This document shows, in pieces, positions 1 through 8,545 of a stretch of 64,000 nucleotides of DNA. How positions within the stretch are numbered: the stretch's first letter is position 1; every line of letters begins with the position of its first letter. The stretch lies in the NCBI RefSeq assembly GCF_036346615.1, contig NZ_CP107836.1, positions 3,534,001 to 3,598,000 of the forward strand. Direction: 5' to 3'. The stretch is from Streptomyces sp. NBC_00523 (lineage in GTDB: Bacteria > Actinomycetota > Actinomycetes > Streptomycetales > Streptomycetaceae). Both the position numbers and the translations under genes were made by a program. Under the pieces are notes generated by a model. It saw nothing but the letters and a program-made list of their open reading frames with translations. It did no database searches and was not told the DNA's origin.

Positions 1-1059
1 GGTGGCGACCTCGATGTGCGGGTGGGGCGGCCGGGGCTCGGAGAGCAGGGAGCGCTGGAGCTCCAGGGCGATGGTGTGCTCGTGGGTGAAGCGGCGGGCG
101 TGGTCGAGATGGACGGCCGCCCGCCCGGCGAGCTCCCGCGCCACCACCACGTCGTCGTCCGAGAAGACGGGCGAGCCGCCGGCCCGGAGCAGGCCGAGCA
201 CGCCGATCGGGGCGCCGCGCACCGAGATCGGCACGGCGACCGCCGAGTGCAGCCCGAGCTCCCCGTAGGCGGCGACGCGCTCCGGGTTGGGCGCCACGCG
301 GCTCAGCCGCTCGGCGTCGGTGAGGTCCTCGACCACGGGCTGGTTGGTGGCCAGGCAGCGCGGTACGGCGGCCTCCTCCTGGTAGTCGATGTAGTCGCCG
401 GCCACCCCGAAGCGGGCGACGCCCCGGCTCAGTCCGCGTACCGCCGACATGGCCGCCCGGCGCAGCCGGACCACGTCGGGCGGCGCCGGGCGCACCGGCG
501 GGGCGACGTCCGGCGGGAAGACCTCGACGGTGGCGACGTCGGCGAGCCCCGGCACGACGAGGTCGGCCAGCTCGGCGCAGGTGGTGTCCATGTCGAGGGT
601 GGTGCCGATGCGGGTGTTCGCGCTGTCGAGGAGGGAGAGGTGGCGCTGGGCCTGGGCGAACCGGCGCTGTTCGTCGTCGGCCATGACCTCCAGCACGATC
701 CCGACGACGCCGACGACCCGGCCGTCCGCCTCCAGGCGGTGGTAGGCCCCGTGCCAGTAGACCCGGGCGGTCCCGGACTCGGCGGGCAGCCGGCCGCTGG
801 AGGTGACCTCGCGGGCCCGGCCGTCAGCGAGCACGGCGCGCATCAGGTCCTCGCGGGCGTCGATGTCGGGCAGCACCTCGCTGGGGCGGCGGCCGATGTG
901 GGCGGCGGGCGGGATGCCGTTGTGCCGTACGAGGGACGGATTGACGTACAGATAGCGCAGCTCGGTGTCGAACACGGCCACGCCCGCCGTCGTGCCGTCG
1001 AGCACGGCGGCGAGCGCCGTGACGTCGATGGACGGCGGATGGTGGGCGTGCACCGGCAA
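1..1059 (-). CDS. PAS-GAF sensor protein, probably a SpoIIE-type phosphatase (3' end off window)
   Basis: Only the N-terminal 353 codons are visible; the frame is still open at the left edge. A PAS domain (about residues 10-120, LYVNPSLVRHNG) is followed by a GAF domain (about 170-320, AVAVPISVRGAPIG). The last visible residues (ALELQRSLLS) match the linker that usually precedes a PP2C/SpoIIE phosphatase domain in Streptomyces proteins, so that domain, perhaps with an HATPase, is expected beyond the edge. I infer a sensor phosphatase acting in an anti-sigma/anti-anti-sigma type network. The start is TTG at 1059, six bases after AGGAGG; GTG at 1053 is also possible. No transmembrane segment is seen in the visible part. 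Confidence 0.8.
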   Translation of the reverse strand, partial: MPVHAHHPPSIDVTALAAVLDGTTAGVAVFDTELRYLYVNPSLVRHNGIPPAAHIGRRPSEVLPDIDAREDLMRAVLADGRAREVTSSGRLPAESGTARVYWHGAYHRLEADGRVVGVVGIVLEVMADDEQRRFAQAQRHLSLLDSANTRIGTTLDMDTTCAELADLVVPGLADVATVEVFPPDVAPPVRPAPPDVVRLRRAAMSAVRGLSRGVARFGVAGDYIDYQEEAAVPRCLATNQPVVEDLTDAERLSRVAPNPERVAAYGELGLHSAVAVPISVRGAPIGVLGLLRAGGSPVFSDDDVVVARELAGRAAVHLDHARRFTHEHTIALELQRSLLSEPRPPHPHIEVAT

Positions 1060-1163
1060 GACGAACCTCCTGGGGCAGGGCGCGGGCCGCCTGCTGCCCG
1101 GCCCTTCATCCTCGGTCGCCCCGCGCGCTCCCGCATCCGCAGACCGCCGGGTGGCGGCAGGTA

Positions 1164-1916
1164 CTAGCTCGTGCTTGCCGCGTACGAGCCCGGGGTGGTG
1201 CCGAAGGCGTGGCGGAAGGACTGGATGAAGGCGCTGGGGCCGCTGTAGCCGCAGGCCACCGCCACCGAGGTGACCGAGCCGCCCGAGGCGAGCAGGGTCA
1301 GCGCGTGGTGCAGGCGGAGCTGGGTGCGCCACTGCGGGAACGACATCCCGGTCTCCACGCGGAAGAGCCGGCTCAGGGTGCGGGGCGCCGCGCCGACGGC
1401 CGCGCCCAGCTCGGTGAGGGTCCGCCCGTCCGCCGGGTCGTCCTGGAGGATGCGGGCGATGTCGCGCAGCCGGGCGTCGGCCGGGGTGGGCAGGCAGACG
1501 CCGAGCGGTTCGACCCGGCGCAGCTGGTCGAGTGCGACGCGCTCCAGGTTGCGCCGGCGGCGCGCGTCGCCGGCGAGCTCCGTGTCGTCGGTCAGGCAGG
1601 CCACGACCTCGCGCAGCAGCGGGGTGACGGCGAGGACGGTCGGCCGGTCGAGCCGGAGCGGATTGTCGGCCGGGGCGAAGCTGAGCGCCCGCAGCTCGGT
1701 CGGCCCGTACGCGAGGTGCGCGTGGACGACGCCCGCCGGGATCCAGACCGCCCGGTGCGGGGGCACGGCCCAGACACCGAGCGGGGTGGCGACTTCGAGC
1801 ACCCCGCGCGAGGGGCAGATGAGCTGGTGCTCCAGGTGATGGTGGCTCCCGATGCGCTCCTGGTGCGCGAGCGGAACCCGGGCGGGGCCGTGCAGCGTGC
1901 GGCCGGTTGGCGACAT
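1164..1916 (-). CDS. AraC-family transcriptional regulator with N-terminal cupin
   Basis: A 250-residue DNA-binding regulator. Residues about 15-90 form a cupin-like sensor (HHHLEHQLICPSRG, then VWIPAGVVHAH), and residues about 150-245 carry the two AraC helix-turn-helix motifs (LTELGAAVGAAPRTLSRLF and SVTSVAVACGYSGPSAFIQ). This size and order fit the small cupin-AraC group that controls an adjacent exporter, as NimR does for NimT. It is divergent from the MFS gene starting at 1994, with 77 bases between, so control of that gene is likely but inferred. An ATAATC stretch lies just upstream of the ATG and no clear Shine-Dalgarno is seen, so the leader is short. The ligand is unknown. Confidence 0.9.
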   Translation of the reverse strand: MSPTGRTLHGPARVPLAHQERIGSHHHLEHQLICPSRGVLEVATPLGVWAVPPHRAVWIPAGVVHAHLAYGPTELRALSFAPADNPLRLDRPTVLAVTPLLREVVACLTDDTELAGDARRRRNLERVALDQLRRVEPLGVCLPTPADARLRDIARILQDDPADGRTLTELGAAVGAAPRTLSRLFRVETGMSFPQWRTQLRLHHALTLLASGGSVTSVAVACGYSGPSAFIQSFRHAFGTTPGSYAASTS

Positions 1917-1993
1917 AACCAGGCAGATTATCGCTAGCCCGCTGCCCGGGCCGCCCGGAATCCTCGAAGGGACCTTCGAGGAGGAGCACCTTC

Positions 1994-3205
1994 ATGACCA
2001 CCGACAACGCCGCGCGGGCCGGGGCCCCGCCCGCCGACGCCGCGCCCGCCGGGTCCGCCGCCGCACCCGTGTCCGCCTGGCGGCGGATGCGCATGTGGGG
2101 CGCCGCGCACGCCGTGGACGACCTCTACCAGGGCCTCGTGCCCGCCTGCGTCCCGTACTTCGTGCTCGACCGGGGCTACAGCTATGTCGCCGCCTCCGGG
2201 CTGACCCTCGCGGCGGCCCTCGGCAGTTCGGTGCCGCAGCCGTTCATCGGCCTCGCGGTGGACCGCTACCGGCTGCCCCGGCTGGCGCCCGCCGGGCTCG
2301 CCGTCGCCGGGATCGGGCTCGGCCTGTCCGGCCTGGTGCGGCCGTACGCCGCCGTCTGGCTGCTGATCCTGCTCTCCGGGCTCGGCGTGGCGATGTTCCA
2401 CCCGGCGGCGGGCAAGGCGGCCCGGGAGGCGGCGGGCGACAGCGCGTCCGCGATGAGCGTCTTCGCGGCGGGCGGCAGCGTCGGCTTCTTCCTGGCCCCG
2501 GTGCTCGCGACCCCGGCGCTGGTCGCGATGGGGGTCGGGGCGACGGCGCTGTTCATCCCGCCCGCCGTGCTGATGGCGTTCGTCCTGCTCCGGCACCGCC
2601 CGGCCGCCGCCCCCGCGCGCAGGGCCGGACGGGCGGGGCGGGACCGGTGGCGGCCGTTCTTCTTCCTCACCGGGATCGAGGTGGTGCGCTCGGTGGCGTT
2701 CTTCGGCGCGATCACCTTCATCGAGCTGTTCTGGATCCGCCATCTCCATTCGGGCCGGGGCGTCGCCGGGGTCGCGCTCGCCTGCTTCCTGGTCGGCGGG
2801 GTCGCCGGCACGCTGCTCGGCGGCCGGATCGCGGACCGCGTCGGCATGGTCCGTACGGTGCAGCTGGGCGGTCTCGCCGCCGTGCCGGCCCTGGTCGCGC
2901 TGCGGCTGACCCCCGGCACCCTGCTGCCGCTGGTCTTCGCGGTCCTGGCGGGGCTGGCGCTCAACGTGCCGTTCGCCGTCCTGGTGAAGCTGGGTCAGGA
3001 CTACCTGCCGGGGCGCCCGGGCACGGCGGCCGGGGTCACGCTGGGCCTCGCCGTCAGCATCGGGGGGCTGATCGCCCCGGCGCTGGGCGCGGCGGCGCAG
3101 ACGTACGGGCCGCAGGGCGTGTTCACGATCCTGTGCGCCATCCCCGTACCGGCCGTGCTCCTCGGGTTGTTCCTCACCGAACCGGAACCGTCCCCGGGTG
3201 GCTGA
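1994..3205 (+). CDS. MFS transporter, fosmidomycin-resistance (Fsr)-like
   Basis: A 403-residue integral membrane protein with about 12 hydrophobic segments. The first segment (AAHAVDDLYQGLVPACVPYF) resembles the HxxNDxYQGxxP signature of Fsr-type drug exporters, and GLAVDRYRLPR fits the MFS loop 2-3 motif. ATG 1994 follows GAGGAG by seven bases. The likely role is proton-driven efflux of a small molecule. The divergent AraC gene at 1916 is the obvious regulator, and the arrangement suggests substrate-induced efflux. The substrate cannot be read from sequence. Confidence 0.88.
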   Translation: MTTDNAARAGAPPADAAPAGSAAAPVSAWRRMRMWGAAHAVDDLYQGLVPACVPYFVLDRGYSYVAASGLTLAAALGSSVPQPFIGLAVDRYRLPRLAPAGLAVAGIGLGLSGLVRPYAAVWLLILLSGLGVAMFHPAAGKAAREAAGDSASAMSVFAAGGSVGFFLAPVLATPALVAMGVGATALFIPPAVLMAFVLLRHRPAAAPARRAGRAGRDRWRPFFFLTGIEVVRSVAFFGAITFIELFWIRHLHSGRGVAGVALACFLVGGVAGTLLGGRIADRVGMVRTVQLGGLAAVPALVALRLTPGTLLPLVFAVLAGLALNVPFAVLVKLGQDYLPGRPGTAAGVTLGLAVSIGGLIAPALGAAAQTYGPQGVFTILCAIPVPAVLLGLFLTEPEPSPGG

Positions 3206-3287
3206 CCGTCCCCTGTGACGGAGGCATGCTGTACGCGACACGGGCGGCACCACCGCCGCCCGGGCGCAGCACACCGAAGGGCACGCC

Positions 3288-3773
3288 ATGGGATCGTCAC
3301 CGCAACTGGGATCGGCCGTACCGGACTTCACGCTCCCCGGTGGTGTGCTCGCCGGGGACGCCTTCGAGCGGCGCGACTACGCGCTCGCGGAGGCGCGCGG
3401 CCGGGCCCTGGTCCTCGCCTTCTACCCGGGCGACAACACCACCGTGTGCACGAAGCAGTTGTGCGCGTACTCCTCGGGCATGGAGACCTTCGAGAAGCTG
3501 GACGCGGAGGTGTGGGGGATCAGTCCCCAGGGTGTGGACAGCCACGAGTCGTTCGCCCGCGCCCATGGGCTGCGCATGCCGCTGCTGGCGGACCCGGGCC
3601 GGGAGACCGCCCGGGCCTTCGGCGTCGCGGCGCCCGGGATCGGGGTGCGGCGCGCCGTCTTCCTGATCGACGCGGAGGGGGTGCTGCGGTGGAAGCACGT
3701 GGCGCTGCTGGGGGCGACGTTCCAGTCCCTGGACACCCTCTCCGACCAGTTGTCCGGCATCAACAGCAAGTAA
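3288..3773 (+). CDS. Peroxiredoxin, BCP/AhpC-TSA family
   Basis: A 161-residue cytoplasmic thiol peroxidase. FYPGDNTTVCTKQLC carries the peroxidatic Cys54 in the PxxxTxxC signature and a second Cys59 five residues on, as in atypical 2-Cys BCP (PrxQ) enzymes. It reduces hydrogen peroxide and organic peroxides with thioredoxin-type donors. The C-terminal part (RRAVFLIDAEGVLRWKHVAL) fits the thioredoxin fold. ATG 3288 has only weak upstream GC-rich complementarity (GAAGGGCACGCC). An 8-bp perfect inverted repeat begins four bases after the stop codon; it looks like the operator of the next operon more than a terminator. Confidence 0.92.
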   Translation: MGSSPQLGSAVPDFTLPGGVLAGDAFERRDYALAEARGRALVLAFYPGDNTTVCTKQLCAYSSGMETFEKLDAEVWGISPQGVDSHESFARAHGLRMPLLADPGRETARAFGVAAPGIGVRRAVFLIDAEGVLRWKHVALLGATFQSLDTLSDQLSGINSK

Positions 3774-3776
3774 AAG

Positions 3777-3831
3777 ATTGCCGGGTTCCGGCAATGTCGT
3801 CCGGGGGGTGCGTATGGGACCATCCAGCCAG
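3777..3831 (+). promoter_or_regulatory. Palindromic operator and promoter of flotillin module 1
   Basis: ATTGCCGG-GTT-CCGGCAAT at 3777-3795 is a perfect inverted repeat with 8-bp arms. Twenty-eight bases from its centre, 3813-3831 carries bases shared with 14231-14249 upstream of flotillin module 2 (pattern ATG..AC.ATCC.G.CAG). The two regions align without any gap from the repeat through this block. I read the repeat as an operator next to a promoter whose -10 and start region is the second block. No terminator-like T-tract follows it. Confidence 0.65.
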
Positions 3832-3881
3832 TTCGACGGAAAAGCAGCACAGGGATCAACGGGGCCGGGAGGGGTGATCGG

Positions 3882-4391
3882 ATGACCGTGTTTCTCGGCC
3901 TCGGCATCGCGGGGGTCGCCCTGCTCGCCCTGTCGCTGGTCTTCGACGGGATCCTGGAGGGCCTTTTCGGAGGCCTGCTGGAGGGCCTGTTCAGCGGGCT
4001 CGTCTCCCTTCCGGTGATCGCGGGCTTCCTGTCGATGCTCGGCTTCGGCGGCGCCATCGTGCTCGGCACGACCGGCGCGGGCACCCTCGTCGCCACCGTG
4101 GCGGGGGCCGCGGCCGGAGTCGCCGCAGCCCTGTTGACCTGGAAGTTCAGCCGCGCCCTGATGCGGGACCAGACCGACTCGACCCCGCGCGGCGAGGACC
4201 TGGTCGGCACGTCGGGCTCGGTGGTCACCGCGATCCCGGCCGACGGCTACGGCGAGGTCCTGCTCCGCCTCGGCGGCCACCTCGTGAAGCTGTCCGCGAG
4301 GAGCACGGTGCCCGTCGCGCGCGGCGCCGAGGTATGGGTCGAGGCGTCGCTCTCCAGCACGTCGGTGTCGGTCCGTCCCGTCGAACGCTGA
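3882..4391 (+). CDS. NfeD-like membrane protein (flotillin partner)
   Basis: A 169-residue protein with three to four hydrophobic segments (residues about 1-22, 40-60, 62-85) and a C-terminal soluble domain (about 100-165: EDLVGTSGSVVTAIPADGYGEVLL) that fits the NfeD OB-fold. In the family, NfeD proteins sit next to SPFH/flotillin genes and act with them at membrane microdomains (YuaF-FloT in Bacillus). The flotillin gene starts 69 bases downstream on the same strand, so the two very likely form an operon. ATG 3882 follows GGGAGGGG by seven bases. No protease domain is present, so this is the short NfeD form. Confidence 0.85.
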   Translation: MTVFLGLGIAGVALLALSLVFDGILEGLFGGLLEGLFSGLVSLPVIAGFLSMLGFGGAIVLGTTGAGTLVATVAGAAAGVAAALLTWKFSRALMRDQTDSTPRGEDLVGTSGSVVTAIPADGYGEVLLRLGGHLVKLSARSTVPVARGAEVWVEASLSSTSVSVRPVER

Positions 4392-4460
4392 CCGGTACGC
4401 CCGGCACCATCACCGCTCGTCTCACGACTGCCCCCGTCAGGAGGCAGAGGGGGAAACCGC

Positions 4461-5903
4461 ATGAGTCCCGTAATGATCGCGATCGTCGGAGTCGTCGTAC
4501 TCCTCTTCCTGCTCGCCCTCGCCGTGATCACCCGTTACAAGGTGGCCGGCCCCAGCCAGGCGTTCATCATCACCGGCCGCCGCGGCAAGAAGTCCGTCGA
4601 CCCGGTGACCGGCCGGACCAGCATCGACAACAGCGGCCAGAAGGTCGTCGTCGGCGGCGGCGTCTTCGTCGTGCCGTTCGTCCAGCAGAAGTTCACCCTG
4701 GACCTGTCCAGCCGGCACATCCCGGTCGCCGTGCGCGGCGCCGTCACCCTGCGCGGCGTCAAGGCCCACCTCGAAGGCGTCGCGATCGTCAAGGTCGGCG
4801 GCAGCGAGGACTCCATCCGGGCCGCCGCCCAGCGCTTCCTGCGCCAGCAGGACGGCATCGTCGGCTTCACCCAGGAAGTGCTCTCCGGCGCGCTGCGCGC
4901 CATCGTCGGCCGGATGTCCGTCGAGGACATCATCCGCGACCGCGCCGCCTTCGCGAGCCAGGTGGCGGAGGAGGCCGAGGCCAGCCTGTCCGGCCAGGGC
5001 CTGATCCTGGACGCCTTCCAGATCCAGGACATCACCACCGAGGGCTCCTACCTGGAGGACCTGGGCCGCCCCGAGGCCGCCCGCGCCAAGCAGGAGGCCG
5101 ACATCGCGGAGGCCATCGCCCGCCGCGCCTCGGAGCAGGCCCGCCTGAAGGCCGCCGAGGAGATCGCCATCGCCGAGCGGACCTTCTACCTGAAGCAGGC
5201 CGAGATCAAGGCGGAGACCGAGGCGGCCGCCGCCCAGGCCGACGCCGCGGGCCCGCTCGCCGAGGCCGCGCGCCGCCAGGAGATCCTGACCGAGCAGGAG
5301 AAGGTCGCCGAGCGCCAGGCCGCCCTGACCGACCGCGAGCTCGACACCAAGGTCCGCAAGCCCGCCGACGCCGCCCGCTACCAGGCCGAGCAGGAGGCGG
5401 AGGCCCGCCGCATCGCCCAGGTCAAGGAGGCCGAGGCGGCCGCCGAGCGCGCCCGGCTCACCGGTGAGGGCGAGAAGCTGCACCGCTCCGCGCTCGCCGA
5501 GGCGGTGCGCATCGAGGGTGAGGCGGAGGCCGCCGCCATCGCGGCGCGCGGTTCGGCCGAGGCCGAGGCCATGCAGAAGAAGGCCGACGCCTTCGCGCAG
5601 TACGGCGACGCGGCCGTGCTCCAGATGCTCGTCGAGGTGCTGCCCCAGGTCGTCGCCAAGGCCGCCGAGCCGTTGAGCGCGATCGACAAGATGACCGTCA
5701 TCTCCACGGACGGGGCGAGCCGGCTGTCCCGTACGGTCACGGACAACGTCGCCCAGGGCATGGAGCTGCTGAGCTCCACCACCGGGGTCGACCTCGCCGC
5801 GCTGCTCCAGAACCTCAAGGGCGCGGTGCCGAAGCCGGCCGCCGCCGAGCCGGTCCCGGCGGCCTCGCCGGAGAAGAACGGGAAGATCGAGATCGGCGAC
5901 TGA
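4461..5903 (+). CDS. Flotillin-like SPFH/band 7 protein
   Basis: A 480-residue membrane-anchored scaffold. A single N-terminal hydrophobic segment (about residues 3-25) is followed by an SPFH domain (about 30-200, including PSQAFIITGRRGKK), a long Ala/Glu/Arg-rich coiled coil (about 205-370, with EAEA repeats) and a C-terminal region (about 375-470) with the flotillin-like MLVEVLPQVV stretch. Flotillins oligomerise at the inner face of the membrane and organise microdomains. It follows the NfeD-like gene and is ended by a strong hairpin at 5928-5955. ATG 4461 follows GGGGGA by six bases. Confidence 0.93.
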   Translation: MSPVMIAIVGVVVLLFLLALAVITRYKVAGPSQAFIITGRRGKKSVDPVTGRTSIDNSGQKVVVGGGVFVVPFVQQKFTLDLSSRHIPVAVRGAVTLRGVKAHLEGVAIVKVGGSEDSIRAAAQRFLRQQDGIVGFTQEVLSGALRAIVGRMSVEDIIRDRAAFASQVAEEAEASLSGQGLILDAFQIQDITTEGSYLEDLGRPEAARAKQEADIAEAIARRASEQARLKAAEEIAIAERTFYLKQAEIKAETEAAAAQADAAGPLAEAARRQEILTEQEKVAERQAALTDRELDTKVRKPADAARYQAEQEAEARRIAQVKEAEAAAERARLTGEGEKLHRSALAEAVRIEGEAEAAAIAARGSAEAEAMQKKADAFAQYGDAAVLQMLVEVLPQVVAKAAEPLSAIDKMTVISTDGASRLSRTVTDNVAQGMELLSSTTGVDLAALLQNLKGAVPKPAAAEPVPAASPEKNGKIEIGD

Positions 5904-5927
5904 TCCCCCGTACGAACAGACCCGCGT

Positions 5928-5955
5928 GCCCGGCCGGTTGCGCAACCGGCCGGGC
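5928..5955 (+). terminator. Hairpin after flotillin gene 1
   Basis: A perfect 28-bp palindrome: a GCCCGGCCGGTT stem, GCGC loop and complementary arm. It lies 24 bases after the flotillin stop codon, without a T-tract, as is usual for high-GC actinomycetes. It separates the flotillin gene from the antiporter pair, which must have its own promoter or depend on read-through. Confidence 0.7.
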
Positions 5956-6098
5956 ATTCGTGTGCCGGGTCCCGGGGCACGACGGGCCGGTGGCCGGAAG
6001 TCGCCCCTCGGGGGTGCCGCATACCTCCGGATAAGGTAATGCGGGTCTAAAGAGATCACCAAGTGCCTCGCGCGTACCGCGCCCCTCGGGAGGAAGCC

Positions 6099-6569
6099 AT
6101 GGGAACCCACCGCACCACGCTGCCCGGAGTCGGCGTCCAGTACGACTACACGACCGAGTCGGGGCAGCACATCTCCGTGGTGGTCCACCACGACGGGCGG
6201 CGGTTCATCGGCTTCTACGACCAGGACGACCCTGATTCGTGCCGGCTCTCCGTTCCCCTGACCCCACAGGAGGCGACGGGGCTCGCGCACCTCATCGACG
6301 CGGCGCCCATCGACGCCGTACGGACCGAGGGCATCGACCTGGTCACCGAGCACATCCCGCTCGGCACCCGCTCGCCGTACGGCGGCCGGCTGCTCGGCGA
6401 CACCAAGGCGCGGACCCGGACCGGCGCCTCGATCGTGGCGGTGCTGCGCACCCACAGCGCGCACCCGTCACCCGGGCCGGACTTCCGGCTGGCCATCGGC
6501 GACACGCTCATCGCCGTCGGAACACGCGAGGGCGTCGACACGCTCTCCGAGATCATCGCGGAGGGCTGA
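6099..6569 (+). CDS. Cation:proton antiporter regulatory subunit (TrkA-C domain, KhtT-like)
   Basis: A 156-residue cytoplasmic protein. Its C-terminal half (about residues 80-155) is a TrkA-C/RCK-C ligand-binding domain: after RTRTGASIVAVLR comes PDFRLAIGDTLIAVGTREGVDTL, the standard ending of RCK-C domains. The gene precedes a CPA2 antiporter with two bases between, as in khtT-khtU of Bacillus, where KhtT gates K+/H+ exchange. ATG 6099 is chosen because GGGAGGA lies just upstream; an in-frame start at 6063 lacks such a site. ATAAGGTAATGCGGG at 6030-6044 may be the promoter. Confidence 0.9.
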   Translation: MGTHRTTLPGVGVQYDYTTESGQHISVVVHHDGRRFIGFYDQDDPDSCRLSVPLTPQEATGLAHLIDAAPIDAVRTEGIDLVTEHIPLGTRSPYGGRLLGDTKARTRTGASIVAVLRTHSAHPSPGPDFRLAIGDTLIAVGTREGVDTLSEIIAEG

Positions 6570-6571
6570 CC

Positions 6572-7810
6572 GTGCACGACACGACCGCACTGCTCATGGA
6601 GCTCGGCTCCGTCATCCTGGGACTCGGCATCATCGGGCGGTTCGCCGGCCGGATAGGACTCTCGCCGATCCCCCTCTACCTGCTGGCCGGACTGGCCTTC
6701 GGCGACGGCGGACTGCTGCCGCTCGGGGCCAGCGAGGAGTTCACCGCCGTCGGCGCCGAGATCGGCGTCATCCTGCTGCTGCTCCTGCTCGGCCTCGAAT
6801 ACAGCGCCTCCGAGCTGGTCACCAGCCTGAAGACGCAGTACCCGTCCGGCGCCGTGGACTTCGTGCTCAACGCGACCCCGGGCGCGGTCGCCGCGCTGCT
6901 GCTCGGCTGGGGCCCGGTCGGGGCCGTCGCGCTCGCCGGGGTCACCTGGATCTCCTCGTCCGGCGTGATCGCGAAGGTCCTCGCGGACCTGGGGCGCCTC
7001 GGCAACCGGGAGACACCGGTCATCCTCGGGGTGCTCGTCATCGAGGACCTGTCGATGGCGGTCTACCTGCCGCTGCTCACCGCGATGCTCGCGGGCGTCG
7101 GCCTCGCGGGCGGCAGCGTCGCCCTGCTGATCGCGCTCGGCACGGTCGGCTTCGTGCTCTATCTGGCGCTGCGGCACGGCCGCCTCATCAGCCGCGCGGT
7201 CTCCTCGGACAATCCGGAGATGCTGCTGCTCGTCGTGCTCGGCCTGACCGTCCTGGTCGCCGGGGTGGCCCAGCAGCTCCAGGTGTCGGCCGCCGTCGGC
7301 GCGTTCCTCGTCGGCATCGCGCTCTCCGGCGAGGTCGCGGAGGGTGCGCGCAAGCTGCTGACCCCGCTGCGGGACCTGTTCGCCGCCGTCTTCTTCGTGT
7401 TCTTCGGACTCTCCACCAACCCGGCCGAGATCCCGCCGGTGCTGCTGCCGGCCGCGCTGCTCGCGATCGTCACCGTCTTCACGAAGATCGGGACCGGCTG
7501 GTACGCGGCCCGGCGCGCCGGCATCGGACCGCGCGGGCGCTGGCGGGCGGGCGGCACGCTCGTCGCGCGCGGCGAGTTCTCCATCGTCATCGCGGGCCTG
7601 GCCGTGGCGACCGAGCCCCGCATCGGCCCCATCGCCACCGCGTACGTCCTGATCCTGGTCATCGTCGGCCCGCTCACCGCGCGCTGGACCCAGCCGGTGG
7701 TCGAGCGCGTCCAGAAGTGGCGCGGCAAGGACACGGCACCGGCGCCGGCCGCGGCGAGCGGTGAAGCGGTCCCGGCGGCCCGGGAAGAGGTCTCGGCGTC
7801 GACGGAGTGA
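6572..7810 (+). CDS. Cation:proton antiporter, CPA2/KefB family (KhtU-like)
   Basis: A 412-residue integral membrane protein with about 12 hydrophobic segments. LLLLGLEYS and the VIEDLSMAVYLPL stretch, with its acidic pair in the membrane, fit CPA2 Na+ or K+/H+ exchangers. The hydrophilic tail (about 380-412) is Ala/Glu rich, and no TrkA-N domain is fused, which agrees with a separate regulatory subunit encoded just upstream. GTG 6572 follows the upstream stop by two bases and sits six bases after GGAGGG. The likely role is export of K+ or Na+ coupled to pH control. Ion specificity is not decided by the sequence. Confidence 0.92.
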   Translation: MHDTTALLMELGSVILGLGIIGRFAGRIGLSPIPLYLLAGLAFGDGGLLPLGASEEFTAVGAEIGVILLLLLLGLEYSASELVTSLKTQYPSGAVDFVLNATPGAVAALLLGWGPVGAVALAGVTWISSSGVIAKVLADLGRLGNRETPVILGVLVIEDLSMAVYLPLLTAMLAGVGLAGGSVALLIALGTVGFVLYLALRHGRLISRAVSSDNPEMLLLVVLGLTVLVAGVAQQLQVSAAVGAFLVGIALSGEVAEGARKLLTPLRDLFAAVFFVFFGLSTNPAEIPPVLLPAALLAIVTVFTKIGTGWYAARRAGIGPRGRWRAGGTLVARGEFSIVIAGLAVATEPRIGPIATAYVLILVIVGPLTARWTQPVVERVQKWRGKDTAPAPAAASGEAVPAAREEVSASTE

Positions 7811-7868
7811 CCGCGAGGCGTGCGGGCGGCGGGTCCGGTGCCCGTGCCCGCCCCGGCCGCCGGGCCGG

Positions 7869-8414
7869 TTACGCCCCCGCCGGCAGGTCCGGCGTCCAGC
7901 CCAGCGGGTAGGCGTCGGTGCCCTCCGCGGGGGCCGCTGCCTCGCCGCCCGCGTCGGTGAACGCCCGCAGCGCGTCGATCAGCGCGGCGCGCTGCGCGGG
8001 CGCGATGCGCTCCACGATCGAGGCGACCTCCCGGCGGCGCCCGGCCGTGACCTCCTCCACCAGGCGGTGGCCCTCGGGCGTCACCCGCAGCACCGTCTCG
8101 CGGCGGTTGGCCGGGTTGACCTGACGCTCCGCGAGGCCCGCCGCGATCAGCCGGTCGAGCATCCGCATCGCGGTCGAGGGATTCACTCCAAGGCGCTCGG
8201 CGAGGGTGACGAGCTTGGCCTCCCCGTGCGTGGAGAGCACCACGAGCAGCCGGAACTGGGGCAGCGTCACCCGGTCCTCGACCGCCGCGAGCGACCGGGC
8301 AGACACCGCGACCAGCAGTCTCGACGCGGTCAGCACCGCGCGCGTCACCGCGTCGACATCGTCCCGGTCCGGTGCGGTCGGGGGGTCATCCGGTGCCTGT
8401 CCGTGCGCGGCCAT
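7869..8414 (-). CDS. MarR-family transcriptional regulator
   Basis: A 181-residue regulator. A winged helix occupies about residues 55-140: EAKLVTLAERLGVNPSTAMRMLDRLIAAGLAERQVNPANRRETVLRV contains the recognition helix and the D/N-R-R wing typical of MarR. A Pro/Gly/Ala-rich tail follows. It is divergent from the deazaflavin-dependent oxidoreductase at 8546, and the 131-base gap holds the dyad TGCAA-CGT-TTGCA, a plausible operator for both genes. MarR proteins usually repress themselves and a neighbour until a phenolic or oxidant ligand is bound; the ligand here is unknown. Confidence 0.9.
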   Translation of the reverse strand: MAAHGQAPDDPPTAPDRDDVDAVTRAVLTASRLLVAVSARSLAAVEDRVTLPQFRLLVVLSTHGEAKLVTLAERLGVNPSTAMRMLDRLIAAGLAERQVNPANRRETVLRVTPEGHRLVEEVTAGRRREVASIVERIAPAQRAALIDALRAFTDAGGEAAAPAEGTDAYPLGWTPDLPAGA

Positions 8415-8530
8415 GCCCCTTTTTACCGCGCCCCGGCCGCTTACTCGAACCGGCGGTCATCCGATACGCAAACGCCGCCCAACCGGTACCGGACCGACAG
8501 CGGCACGCGCTGGCACCAACCTTTGGATTG

Positions 8531-8543
8531 TGCAACGTTTGCA
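8531..8543. promoter_or_regulatory. Candidate MarR operator
   Basis: TGCAA-CGT-TTGCA is a perfect inverted repeat with 5-bp arms. It ends two bases before the GTG start of the oxidoreductase gene and lies in the space between that gene and the divergent MarR gene. Binding here would block translation-proximal transcription of the oxidoreductase. Confidence 0.45.
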
Positions 8544-8545
8544 TA

